From: Bdellovibrionia bacterium
GTDB taxonomy: Bacteria > Bdellovibrionota > Bdellovibrionia > Bdellovibrionales > JAGQZY01
Reading direction: 5' to 3'
Assembly: GCA_030424715.1 (NCBI GenBank)
Contig: JAUHWH010000002.1
Location: 335,080 to 399,079 of the forward strand
DNA length: 64,000 nt
The translations under genes and the position numbers were made by a program. Below, one piece after another: positions 37,665 to 44,647 of the stretch. A model generated the notes under the pieces. That model ran no database searches and was not told the DNA's origin. It saw nothing but the letters and a program-made list of their open reading frames with translations. Each line of letters begins with the position of its first letter. Within the stretch, counting starts at the first letter, position 1.

Positions 37665-37972
37665 TCGAAAAAAGAAATACTAAAAGCGAAGTCTCAGATG
37701 AGGCTTCGCTTTCTTAAACTCGCTCCCTTCCAGCTTTTTTTTCTGAAACAAGACGTAGAATACACTTAGCTACCGGAACGAGGTGCCTTAGTGTACACGA
37801 GAGCTGTTGGGTTAAAATTATGGTCAGAGCTCACTTAAAGTGCGGTAGTTTAGATTAGTTATAGATGCTTGAATACAATGGGCACAAAAAGCTTGCCGTC
37901 GATCAGGTGAAACCCAAACACTGAGCTGAACTCCAAGAAGTGTTCGGCAAATCGGCTGTCTACTAGCTCCAG
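37665..37972. other. 308-bp intergenic stretch
   Basis: Only the terminator at 37683-37715 is recognisable. The remainder shows no convincing frame, RNA or repeat. Confidence 0.5.
37683..37715 (+). terminator. Terminator after the Arg/Cys-rich gene
   Basis: The outer stem aaagcgaag (37683-37691) pairs with cttcgcttt (37704-37712), with an inner ctc/gag pairing, then a short T-run. It lies 19 bp after the stop codon. Confidence 0.75.
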
Positions 37973-38395
37973 CTACTGAGTCGCGATTGCTTTTTCAATT
38001 CTCTCAATCCGATCATTATTGATTGTCATAGAATCAAGCATCATTTTGTTTTGTTGGAGCATCTCTTCAAATAAAGCCTGAGTTCGGTGAATCTTTGAAC
38101 TCTGATCTTCGACGGTCGACACAAGCTTATCAACACTCGCCCTGACTTGATTGATACTGGCATTCACTTCATTGAACCTAGCATCCACCTCATTGAACCT
38201 AGCATCCACCTCGTTGAACCTAGCATCCACCTCGTTGAACCTAGCATCCACCTTGTTGAATCTAGCGTCCACACTCTTGAACTGAGACTTCATTTCAGCT
38301 CGCAACGAAGAAATGTCTGATTTTAACTCACTTCTAGTTTCATCAACCAGCTTGTGCGTCGCTGGCAAGTTTTCAAAATCTTTTGAATCGCCCAT
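37973..38395 (-). CDS. Heptad-repeat coiled-coil protein
   Basis: A 140-residue cytosolic protein that is almost wholly helical. Five VDARFN(E/K) heptads run from about 45 to 80 and give a regular a/d pattern of Val and Phe, so a parallel oligomeric coiled coil is likely. Flanks are also coiled (SELKSDISSLRAEMKSQ; KIHRTQALFEEMLQQNK). There is no signal peptide. The ATG at 38395 has GGAGAC 11 bases ahead; a TTG at 38422 is an alternative. Similar repeat proteins are widespread but of unknown function. Confidence 0.65.
   Translation of the reverse strand: MGDSKDFENLPATHKLVDETRSELKSDISSLRAEMKSQFKSVDARFNKVDARFNEVDARFNEVDARFNEVDARFNEVNASINQVRASVDKLVSTVEDQSSKIHRTQALFEEMLQQNKMMLDSMTINNDRIERIEKAIATQ
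38168..38272 (-). repeat. Five 21-bp tandem repeats encoding the VDARFNE heptads
   Basis: The units are nearly identical at DNA level, with single changes in the outer copies, which points to recent copy-number change. Each unit equals one heptad, so gain or loss keeps both frame and coil register. Confidence 0.9.
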
Positions 38396-38725
38396 GGGTT
38401 CTTTGTCTCCTATTTCGATCAAACATTCAACAATTTCATTGTATTTTCACGGTAGAGCTTCTGGCCCCCTCATATGAACTAACTTGTTTCACAAGCTGAA
38501 TTTCAGAAAGTTCAATTTCACCGACAGTCCCCACTGATAAAGCCAACAGAAAGTATGAGATGGATTCTGTCACCAGATGGCCAGCTAGGTGCCTCTCGAT
38601 TGGAGACAGTGCCTGAGCCTTTGGTTGGTGATGCGCTCTCACAGATACACGAAATCAGAAATCAGAAATCAGAAATCAGAAATCAGAAATCAGAAATCAG
38701 AAATCAGAAATCAGTCTATTTAGAA
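38396..38725. other. 330-bp intergenic stretch carrying a 7-bp repeat array
   Basis: Apart from the aaatcag array (38652-38714) no gene is supported. A 68-codon minus-strand frame at 38436-38642 lacks a ribosome site and family likeness. Confidence 0.5.
38652..38714. repeat. Nine perfect copies of the 7-bp unit aaatcag
   Basis: Sixty-three bases of perfect tandem repeat ending 11 bp before the 3' end of the thioesterase gene. It has the same period as the array at 31498 but an unrelated unit. Confidence 0.95.
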
Positions 38726-39166
38726 CTAAAGAATTTTAAAGTCGTTCGTGCGAGGCACAAGGTCAATTTTTTCGCGAAGTTCTTGTGGTGGCGCCGAAAC
38801 TTTTCTTTGCGACAAATCAAACCAAGCGCCTGCAATATCAATGGTCGCGGCCAACTTATTGTCTGACTTGCGAAAGATTTCGTGATGCATGGTCCACTTG
38901 TGCCCGGACTCACTCACCCCCGACACGCGCACGTTCACAATCACCTTATCGTTCGGACGAACCTCACTAAAGTAATGAATGTTTTCATTAAATAATACCG
39001 GCCCCATCTTGAGTTTGGCAAAGGCGCTCATGCCGAACCCAAAAGACTCTAGGTAGCTGATTCGAGTCGCGGCACAGAGATCAGCATAGGCGGAGTGCCG
39101 CATGTGCTGATTGGGGTCGAGGTCAGACCAGCGGACGTGATACTCTTGGCTATAAACTTCACTCAT
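38726..39166 (-). CDS. Hotdog-fold acyl-CoA thioesterase (4HBT/YbgC-like)
   Basis: A 146-residue hotdog protein. The N-terminal YHVRWSDLDPNQHMRHSAYADL is the 4HBT/YbgC motif, with the catalytic Asp within the DLDPNQH segment, followed by the long helix residues YLESFGFG and strands such as VIVNVRVSGVSESGHKW. Family members cleave acyl-CoA or acyl-ACP thioesters. It lies 17 bp after the rhodanese-like gene's opposite end on the same strand, upstream of it, so it should lead that transcript or share its promoter. Confidence 0.8.
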   Translation of the reverse strand: MSEVYSQEYHVRWSDLDPNQHMRHSAYADLCAATRISYLESFGFGMSAFAKLKMGPVLFNENIHYFSEVRPNDKVIVNVRVSGVSESGHKWTMHHEIFRKSDNKLAATIDIAGAWFDLSQRKVSAPPQELREKIDLVPRTNDFKIL

Positions 39167-39183
39167 TGGCTAAAATCCTTTCG

Positions 39184-39972
39184 CTACAGAACGCAGGGCT
39201 GGCGCCCTTGGTCTTTCAAGAAAAGAGCCACCCCAAAAGCGAACAAGTTACCAGGGCTGTACACCCTTGGTTTTATGGTCTTGGGCCAGGGTCTCTTTTT
39301 TATTTTTAAGTCCGAGGCAAAAATGGTGTCGATGGCTAAGGCTTTTGGACCTTTGGCTTTTGCCATTAAAACGATATCGGCCTTAGCCATTCGCTCCTGA
39401 GCAGACAACTCGCTCAGAGCCGACTTAGCCGTTCCATCACATGAAAAATCATACTGTAAAGGCTTCTCCCACAGTGGCGCGTTGGCGATCTTTGGCAGAT
39501 GGCGGGCCACCATGGCTTGCTTTGCTTGCTTGGCACTCATAAAACTGATTCTCTCGACGCCGAGACTGAGCAAGGTGCTGGCTAATAAAAATTCTTCTCC
39601 TTGGCCGCTTAAGCCATTGCCAAGAATCACCACCTGAGTGAGGGGCTCGACACCGTGGAGGGCCAAAAGCTTTTGCAGTTCTTGTCGTTTTTTATCCAGC
39701 TTGTCGCCGCGATAAGGTCGCAAATCCCAGTCTTTCCAGTAAGCAAAGAAACTGCGTGGTACCCGTGACATCTCATGATCAAAACGGGATCGCACATCGA
39801 CAATCACCGCTCTTTTGAGAGTCACCTCTTTGCCGTATTCAATTTTTGAAAAGACCCGTTTTTCTATACTCCTGTCGATCTCCACCACCTGGGTGGGCGT
39901 TTGACAAGCCGTCAATAGGCTCGACAATACGAGCCCAAAGACTATAAGAAAATTGCTTGATGACACTCTCAT
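39184..39972 (-). CDS. Rhodanese-like lipoprotein, probably lacking the catalytic Cys
   Basis: A 262-residue protein with a lipoprotein leader (LVLSSLLTAC). Its core resembles a rhodanese domain: VIVDVRSRFDHEMSRVPRS corresponds to the first conserved element, and VVILGNGLSGQGEEFLLASTLLSLG to the active loop. In active enzymes a Cys starts that loop; here the place is taken by Asn/Gly, so sulfur transfer is unlikely and a binding role is more plausible. The C-terminal 80 residues are basic and unassigned. The ATG at 39972 is chosen because it starts the leader; the frame opens at 39996. Confidence 0.6.
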   Translation of the reverse strand: MRVSSSNFLIVFGLVLSSLLTACQTPTQVVEIDRSIEKRVFSKIEYGKEVTLKRAVIVDVRSRFDHEMSRVPRSFFAYWKDWDLRPYRGDKLDKKRQELQKLLALHGVEPLTQVVILGNGLSGQGEEFLLASTLLSLGVERISFMSAKQAKQAMVARHLPKIANAPLWEKPLQYDFSCDGTAKSALSELSAQERMAKADIVLMAKAKGPKALAIDTIFASDLKIKKRPWPKTIKPRVYSPGNLFAFGVALFLKDQGRQPCVL

Positions 39973-39999
39973 CTCTGCGGCCTTTCCCCAAGGCAAAGC

Positions 40000-41484
40000 C
40001 TAGGGGTTGTTTTTGTGCTTCATGGTGGGAAACAACAAAATGTCGCGAATGCTTGCACAGTCGGTCAGGAGCATAACAATGCGCTCCACCCCAATACCCA
40101 CACCACCCGTCGGAGGCATCCCTACATCGATAGCATGCATAAAATCATGATCCATGGGCTGGGCCTCTTCGTCCACCACCCGCTTGGCCTCTTGCTGCTT
40201 TAGACGACTGAGTTGATCTTCGGGGTCGTTCAACTCGCTATATGAGTTACCGATCTCCATGGCGGCACAGATGGGCTCAAAGCGCTCCACCAAACCTTTT
40301 TTCTCACGATGCATTTTTGTCAGCGGAGAAACTTCAACTGGAAAATCCATCACGAAGGTGGGCTGGATCAATTCACTCTCGGCCGAAAGCTCAAAAAGTT
40401 CCATGACCATTTCACCATGGCTTTTGGCTTTCTCCATGTCAGAGCCCAAAGCTTTTGCTTTTTCAAACAGTTCTTGATCACTGGCACTTTCTGGGTCAAT
40501 CCCAGCGTATTCACGAACTCCATCGTAGACCGACAGGCGCCGCCAAGGCGGTGTAAAGTCGATCTCCTGCCCCTGATACTGCACTTTTGTGTCACCAGTA
40601 ATGGTGCGGGCAAGATGAGCCACCAATTCTTCGAATTGGTTCATTTGGTCATTATAGTCGGTGTAGGCCTCATACCATTCCAGCATGGTGAACTCTGGGT
40701 TGTGAGAACGGTCAATGCCTTCGTTACGAAAGTTCTTGCCCACTTCGTAAACTTTTTCAAAACCGCCAACAATCAAGCGCTTGAGATAAAGCTCGGGACT
40801 GATTTTTAAATACAGCTTCATATCAAGGGCGCGATGATGGGTGGTGAACGGAAAAGCTGCGGCTCCACCATACACCGGTTGCAACGTTGGTGTTTCGACT
40901 TCTAGAAAGCCACGATTGTTTAAAAACGAGCGAATTTCAGAAATAATTTTCGAACGGGTTTCAAAAACCTTACGGCTCTTCGGGTCCATGATTAGGTCGA
41001 GATGACGGTGGCGGTATTTCAGCTCCACATCTTGAATGCCATGATACTTCTCTGGCAAAGGCTCTAATGTTTTGCAAAGAATCTCGAACTTCTGAGTATG
41101 CAGAGAGAGCTCGCCCTTTTTACTTTTAAAAACAAAGCCCTCGATACCAATAATATCACCAATGTCGATGTTGTCGTAAGAGATGAGATCGTTTTCTTCG
41201 AGCTCCGCTTTTCGTAAATAACATTGCAGACTGCCCGACTGATCTTGAATATTGAAAAATGCCGCTTTACCCATGGGCCGCTTGGTCATCAGACGACCGG
41301 CAATACGAAACACCGCGCCCTCTTTTTTTTCACCCGCCTCAAGGTCGCCAAATTCTGTTTTGATTTCGTCGATGTGAGCGGTGCGCTTGTAGTTATGGGG
41401 AAAAGGGTCAATCCCTTTTTCTCGCAAGGTTTTTAACTTCGATCGTTTTTCCGCACGAATGGGGTTTTCGATGTTTTCGCTCAT
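40000..41484 (-). CDS. lysS: Lysyl-tRNA synthetase, class II
   Basis: A 494-residue class IIb synthetase charging tRNA-Lys. An N-terminal OB-fold (IAGRLMTKRPMGKAAFFNIQD) binds the anticodon. Motif 1 is near FETRSKIISEIRSFLNNRGFLEVETP, motif 2 contains FRNEGIDRSHNPEFTMLEWYEAY, and motif 3 is GVGIGVERIVMLLTD. Length and motif order are standard. The start overlaps the aldolase stop by four bases (ATGA), so it follows fbaB in an operon. Confidence 0.95.
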   Translation of the reverse strand: MSENIENPIRAEKRSKLKTLREKGIDPFPHNYKRTAHIDEIKTEFGDLEAGEKKEGAVFRIAGRLMTKRPMGKAAFFNIQDQSGSLQCYLRKAELEENDLISYDNIDIGDIIGIEGFVFKSKKGELSLHTQKFEILCKTLEPLPEKYHGIQDVELKYRHRHLDLIMDPKSRKVFETRSKIISEIRSFLNNRGFLEVETPTLQPVYGGAAAFPFTTHHRALDMKLYLKISPELYLKRLIVGGFEKVYEVGKNFRNEGIDRSHNPEFTMLEWYEAYTDYNDQMNQFEELVAHLARTITGDTKVQYQGQEIDFTPPWRRLSVYDGVREYAGIDPESASDQELFEKAKALGSDMEKAKSHGEMVMELFELSAESELIQPTFVMDFPVEVSPLTKMHREKKGLVERFEPICAAMEIGNSYSELNDPEDQLSRLKQQEAKRVVDEEAQPMDHDFMHAIDVGMPPTGGVGIGVERIVMLLTDCASIRDILLFPTMKHKNNP

Positions 41485-42404
41485 TGAGAGTTCCCAACGT
41501 AGAGATCCATCACAGCGTGCAACAGCTCAATGGCTTCATTTTTCGGACGTTGAAAAGCGTTGCGTCCCATGATGCTACCGAAAGCTCCGCCCTGGGCGAG
41601 ATCTTTGACTTCAGCCAAAACATCTTCGGTGCCCTTCGCGGCCCCACCACTAAAAATCACCACACGCTTGCCGTTAAAGCAAGACTCCACCACATGCTTG
41701 GCGCGGTCTGAAAGCTTGGAGACTTGAATACCTTGAGCCTCATACACCTTGCGTGCCTCGTCTTGCTCAATGTGGGCGGTCGGTGGCTTCACCTTAATAA
41801 AGTGAGCTCCCAACTGGGCGGCAATTTGGGCGGCGTAGGCAATAACATCGATCGCGGTTTCCCCCTCTTTCGAGAGTTGCTCACCCCGAGCATAGGACCA
41901 AATCACCACAAGCAAGCCGGCCTCTTTGGCACGGCGAGAGGCTTCGGCGATCTCTTCGTACATCTGCTTTCGCATGCTGCTACCGGGATAGATGGTAAAG
42001 CCAATACCCACACACCCCAAACGCAAAGCATCGTCGACAGACGAGGTCACGGCAGAGCAAGGCGCATTGTTAGAAAACAAAGTGTCTGAATTATTTACTT
42101 TTAGGATCAAAGGAATGTCACCAGCGTAATCGCGGGCCACGGCTTCGATAAATCCAAGAGGAGCGGCATAGGCACTGCAACCCGACTCAACGGCAAGGGA
42201 CGCGTGATAGGCCGGATCATAGCCATTGGGATTTTTTGCAAAACTGCGGGCGGGTCCATGTTCAAAACCTTGATCCACTGGCAGGATAACAACTTTACCT
42301 GTTCCAGCGAGTCGGCCATGGTTGAGCACTCGGGCCATGTTGGTTAAAACTCCGGGGTTATCGGCTCCGTACCAGCTGAGGATCTCTCTTACTCTAGGCG
42401 TCAT
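41481..42404 (-). CDS. fbaB: Class I fructose-bisphosphate aldolase (DhnA/FbaB type)
   Basis: A 307-residue Schiff-base aldolase of the DhnA group, cleaving fructose-1,6-bisphosphate to triose phosphates. Family blocks are VILPVDQGFEHGP near residue 40, GFTIYPGS, the phosphate-binding VVIFSGGAAKG and IMGRNAFQRP. The Schiff-base Lys is likely the one in HFIKVKPPT. The frame opens at 42437, but the ATG at 42404 with GGAGTGGAG upstream gives the usual N-terminus. A long inverted repeat lies about 90 bp upstream. Confidence 0.88.
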   Translation of the reverse strand: MTPRVREILSWYGADNPGVLTNMARVLNHGRLAGTGKVVILPVDQGFEHGPARSFAKNPNGYDPAYHASLAVESGCSAYAAPLGFIEAVARDYAGDIPLILKVNNSDTLFSNNAPCSAVTSSVDDALRLGCVGIGFTIYPGSSMRKQMYEEIAEASRRAKEAGLLVVIWSYARGEQLSKEGETAIDVIAYAAQIAAQLGAHFIKVKPPTAHIEQDEARKVYEAQGIQVSKLSDRAKHVVESCFNGKRVVIFSGGAAKGTEDVLAEVKDLAQGGAFGSIMGRNAFQRPKNEAIELLHAVMDLYVGNSQ

Positions 42405-42492
42405 TCGCTCCACTCCTTTATACATTTTTGGGGCCACAGACTATGCACAACTGGGGGTGAAATCAAGACTTTATCGGAGGGTGGAGACCGGT

Positions 42493-42617
42493 GCGCCTTG
42501 TTTTACCGCAATTAGGAAAGCCCTGCTTTTCGGACAGTCCTCGCCTTTGAAATCCCTTTGGGATTTCTGGCTGCGGGACTCAATCAGGGCTTTCCTAATT
42601 GCGGTAAAACAAGGCGC
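42493..42617. repeat. 125-bp element with perfect 33-bp inverted repeats
   Basis: The left arm (42493-42525, starting gcgccttgttttaccgc) and right arm (42585-42617) are perfectly complementary over 33 bp. Inside, gaaatccc (42549-42556) pairs with gggatttc (42560-42567), and the remaining interior pairs imperfectly, so the whole can fold as one long hairpin. It encodes no protein and lies between DUF366 and fbaB. It looks like a small non-autonomous mobile or repeat element; no clear target-site duplication was seen. Confidence 0.9.
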
Positions 42618-42724
42618 TCCTCAGTGTTTGCTAAGACGTTTGTAGCCTTGGGGCTTTTTGCTCGACACTGCCGTTGTTCTTTGAACTTGGTGGGTTCTCA
42701 GATGTCTCATGGAGGGTCGCTTTG

Positions 42725-43285
42725 TTAGAAGCTGCGGACTTTTACCATGGCTCTTTTTAGGCTTAGGACTTCGCTTTTTACCGCGTCCATAAATGAAAAG
42801 GCGAAGGTTTCGGTGTCGGTGATGCCAAAGTCTTTGAGGGCGGCGGTTTTTACTGGGGTGCCTTCGTTGGTCACATTAAAAGCAAAATGGATGAGAGATG
42901 AGGTTTGGGTGCAGGTGGCAATGCTGATATTGAGTTTGTTTTCGCCCCAGTACACGTCGTCGCCGGTGCGGTGAAGGGTGCCATTGACCTTGCCATGCTT
43001 GTGCACCTGAAGAATTAAAATTTCACCCATCAGACGCTGTAAAGCGACCGCACTGCTGAGCGGAAATTGAAAAAGTTCGATCACAAAATGTAGCATCTGA
43101 TCGGCCTCGATTTTTGATGCGGCTCGAATGTCTTCGCCGTCAACCATGTGTTCTAAGGGCACATTACAAGCGCCTTGCCAGCCTACGATCGAGTCTCCCA
43201 AAACACCATGTTCAAGATAGTTATAGAGAGGAGCCAATTGCTGTCCGTCATATTTTTGTTCTGATTCTAGCCAAAGCGTGTGCAC
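42725..43285 (-). CDS. DUF366-family protein adjacent to queC
   Basis: A 186-residue protein resembling DUF366 by recall of the pattern GVLGDSIVGWQGACNVPLEHMVD, LHFVIELF, then LNISIATCTQTSSLIHFAFNVTNEGTPVKT and a late KVRSF end. The fold is thought to be biotin/lipoate-ligase-like, and its activity is not established to my knowledge. It starts exactly at the last base of queC (one-base overlap), which ties it to 7-deazaguanine metabolism by context only. Confidence 0.65.
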   Translation of the reverse strand: MHTLWLESEQKYDGQQLAPLYNYLEHGVLGDSIVGWQGACNVPLEHMVDGEDIRAASKIEADQMLHFVIELFQFPLSSAVALQRLMGEILILQVHKHGKVNGTLHRTGDDVYWGENKLNISIATCTQTSSLIHFAFNVTNEGTPVKTAALKDFGITDTETFAFSFMDAVKSEVLSLKRAMVKVRSF

Positions 43286-43962
43286 TATGAGTCTTCCTTT
43301 TGATGGGTTATGGATTTCTTTGCTCGAAAAAAACGCTGGCAGGATTCACATGCGCCACATAAAGCCTCACCGGCATAGTAGCACGACCAAATGTGATCAA
43401 GGTCGCAACCCCAACCGACGAGATCTTGCATGATCTGCTCTTTGTTCATGAACTGAGAGAAACAATGGATCTGCACCCCATTACGAGTGGAAAGTTTGAG
43501 ACAAGCGTTCATTTTTTCAATGTAGTCGACACTGTTATCCGGGAACGTCGCGGCCTCTTCAGCATTGAACCCTGGTACAATCAAGGAGGCTCCCAGCTTT
43601 TCAGCCCAGCAGGCGGCCACATTCAAAAACACCCCATTGCGGTTTGAGACCCAAACACTTTTTGCGGATTCTTCAGAGGCTTGCTGGCTCTCGATATCGA
43701 CCCGGTCTGTGGGGATGGCCTTGTCGGCATCGGTGAGCGAGCTGGTGTCTCCCAGAAAAACACCTTTAATATCAATGACTTCTAGAGGTATGTTTAACTC
43801 ACTACAAAAGTATTGGGCGGCGTCTTTCTCGTTACTCCAAGATTTTTGACCATAATCAAAACTCAAAGCCATCACCTGGTTGGGCCACTTTTTTATGGAT
43901 GCGTAAAGGTTGTGAACGGAGTCGAGCCCTCCCGATAGGAGAACAACAGCTTTTAAAGACAT
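43285..43962 (-). CDS. queC: 7-cyano-7-deazaguanine synthase
   Basis: A 225-residue PP-loop ATPase that converts 7-carboxy-7-deazaguanine to preQ0, an intermediate of queuosine. The PP-loop SGGLDS is at 10-15, followed by LSFDYGQKS. A C-terminal zinc site is formed by C-Y-Y-A-G-E-A-L-C-G-A-C-E-S-C. Length is standard. No queD, queE or queF is in the window; tgt and queA are about 10 kb away. Confidence 0.92.
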   Translation of the reverse strand: MSLKAVVLLSGGLDSVHNLYASIKKWPNQVMALSFDYGQKSWSNEKDAAQYFCSELNIPLEVIDIKGVFLGDTSSLTDADKAIPTDRVDIESQQASEESAKSVWVSNRNGVFLNVAACWAEKLGASLIVPGFNAEEAATFPDNSVDYIEKMNACLKLSTRNGVQIHCFSQFMNKEQIMQDLVGWGCDLDHIWSCYYAGEALCGACESCQRFFRAKKSITHQKEDS

Positions 43963-44062
43963 ATCCTGGGTTTAACGGGGGTGACTCAAAAGCTCAAGCT
44001 CAATTTAGGACGACGACAGCTTTTCTCTAGACTCACCACCTCTTTCACCCTACCCTCATGAT

Positions 44063-44644
44063 ATGAGTCAAAAGATAAGTGGTTTCAGGGAGTTCGTGAA
44101 AGCGGCTTTGCGTGACCCAAAAAATGTTTCCACTATTTTCCCCAGCCTCAAGTACCTCGCCCTTTCTCTGATAGAACAATCGGGGATGAAGGAGGGCCAC
44201 AACGTGTTGGAGCTCGGCTGTGGCAGCGGCGCCATCACGAAACACATCTTAGCGAAACAGGACTCTTTAGCCGCCTACGTTGGGGTGGAGATCGATAAAC
44301 AGTTGGTACAGTTTTTACGGACCTCCTACCCAGGCACGCAATTCTTAGATGCTTCAGCCGATGATCTCAAGGCCTCGGTCGCAGATGCCAGTATCGATAC
44401 GGTGATCTGCTCTCTGCCCTGGACGCTCTTTCCTCAAGAACTACAAGAATCCATCATCAAAGAAATTCTACGGGTGCTCAAGCCCGGTGGCCAGTTCACC
44501 ACTTTTCTGTGTCTCCACTCTTTGACCTATCCTGGGGCGCCGAGAATCAAAAAACTGTTCTCACAGCACTTTTCAAAATTTGAAAAGCGAGTCACCATCA
44601 CTCGCAACATCCCCCCCGCCAATGTCTATTGGGGCCAGAAGTAA
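44063..44644 (+). CDS. PmtA-like SAM-dependent methyltransferase
   Basis: A 193-residue class I methyltransferase. The SAM motif is NVLELGCGSGAITKHIL (about 48-64), an acidic residue follows at VGVEID, and the later VICSLPWTLFPQE and NIPPANVYW match the pattern of small phospholipid N-methyltransferases (PmtA) and related lipid enzymes. The substrate, perhaps phosphatidylethanolamine, is inferred. It is the only plus-strand gene in this stretch and converges with the transglutaminase-like gene, with a three-base gap. Confidence 0.72.
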   Translation: MSQKISGFREFVKAALRDPKNVSTIFPSLKYLALSLIEQSGMKEGHNVLELGCGSGAITKHILAKQDSLAAYVGVEIDKQLVQFLRTSYPGTQFLDASADDLKASVADASIDTVICSLPWTLFPQELQESIIKEILRVLKPGGQFTTFLCLHSLTYPGAPRIKKLFSQHFSKFEKRVTITRNIPPANVYWGQK

Positions 44645-44647
44645 AAA

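Noticed and set aside
38436-38642. 68-codon minus-strand frame
   Set aside because: No ribosome site, no hydrophobic or domain pattern, and it lies in repeat-containing intergenic DNA.
42322-42645. Plus-strand frame across the long inverted repeat
   Set aside because: It is created by the repeat and by the antisense of fbaB; no ribosome site or domain was seen.
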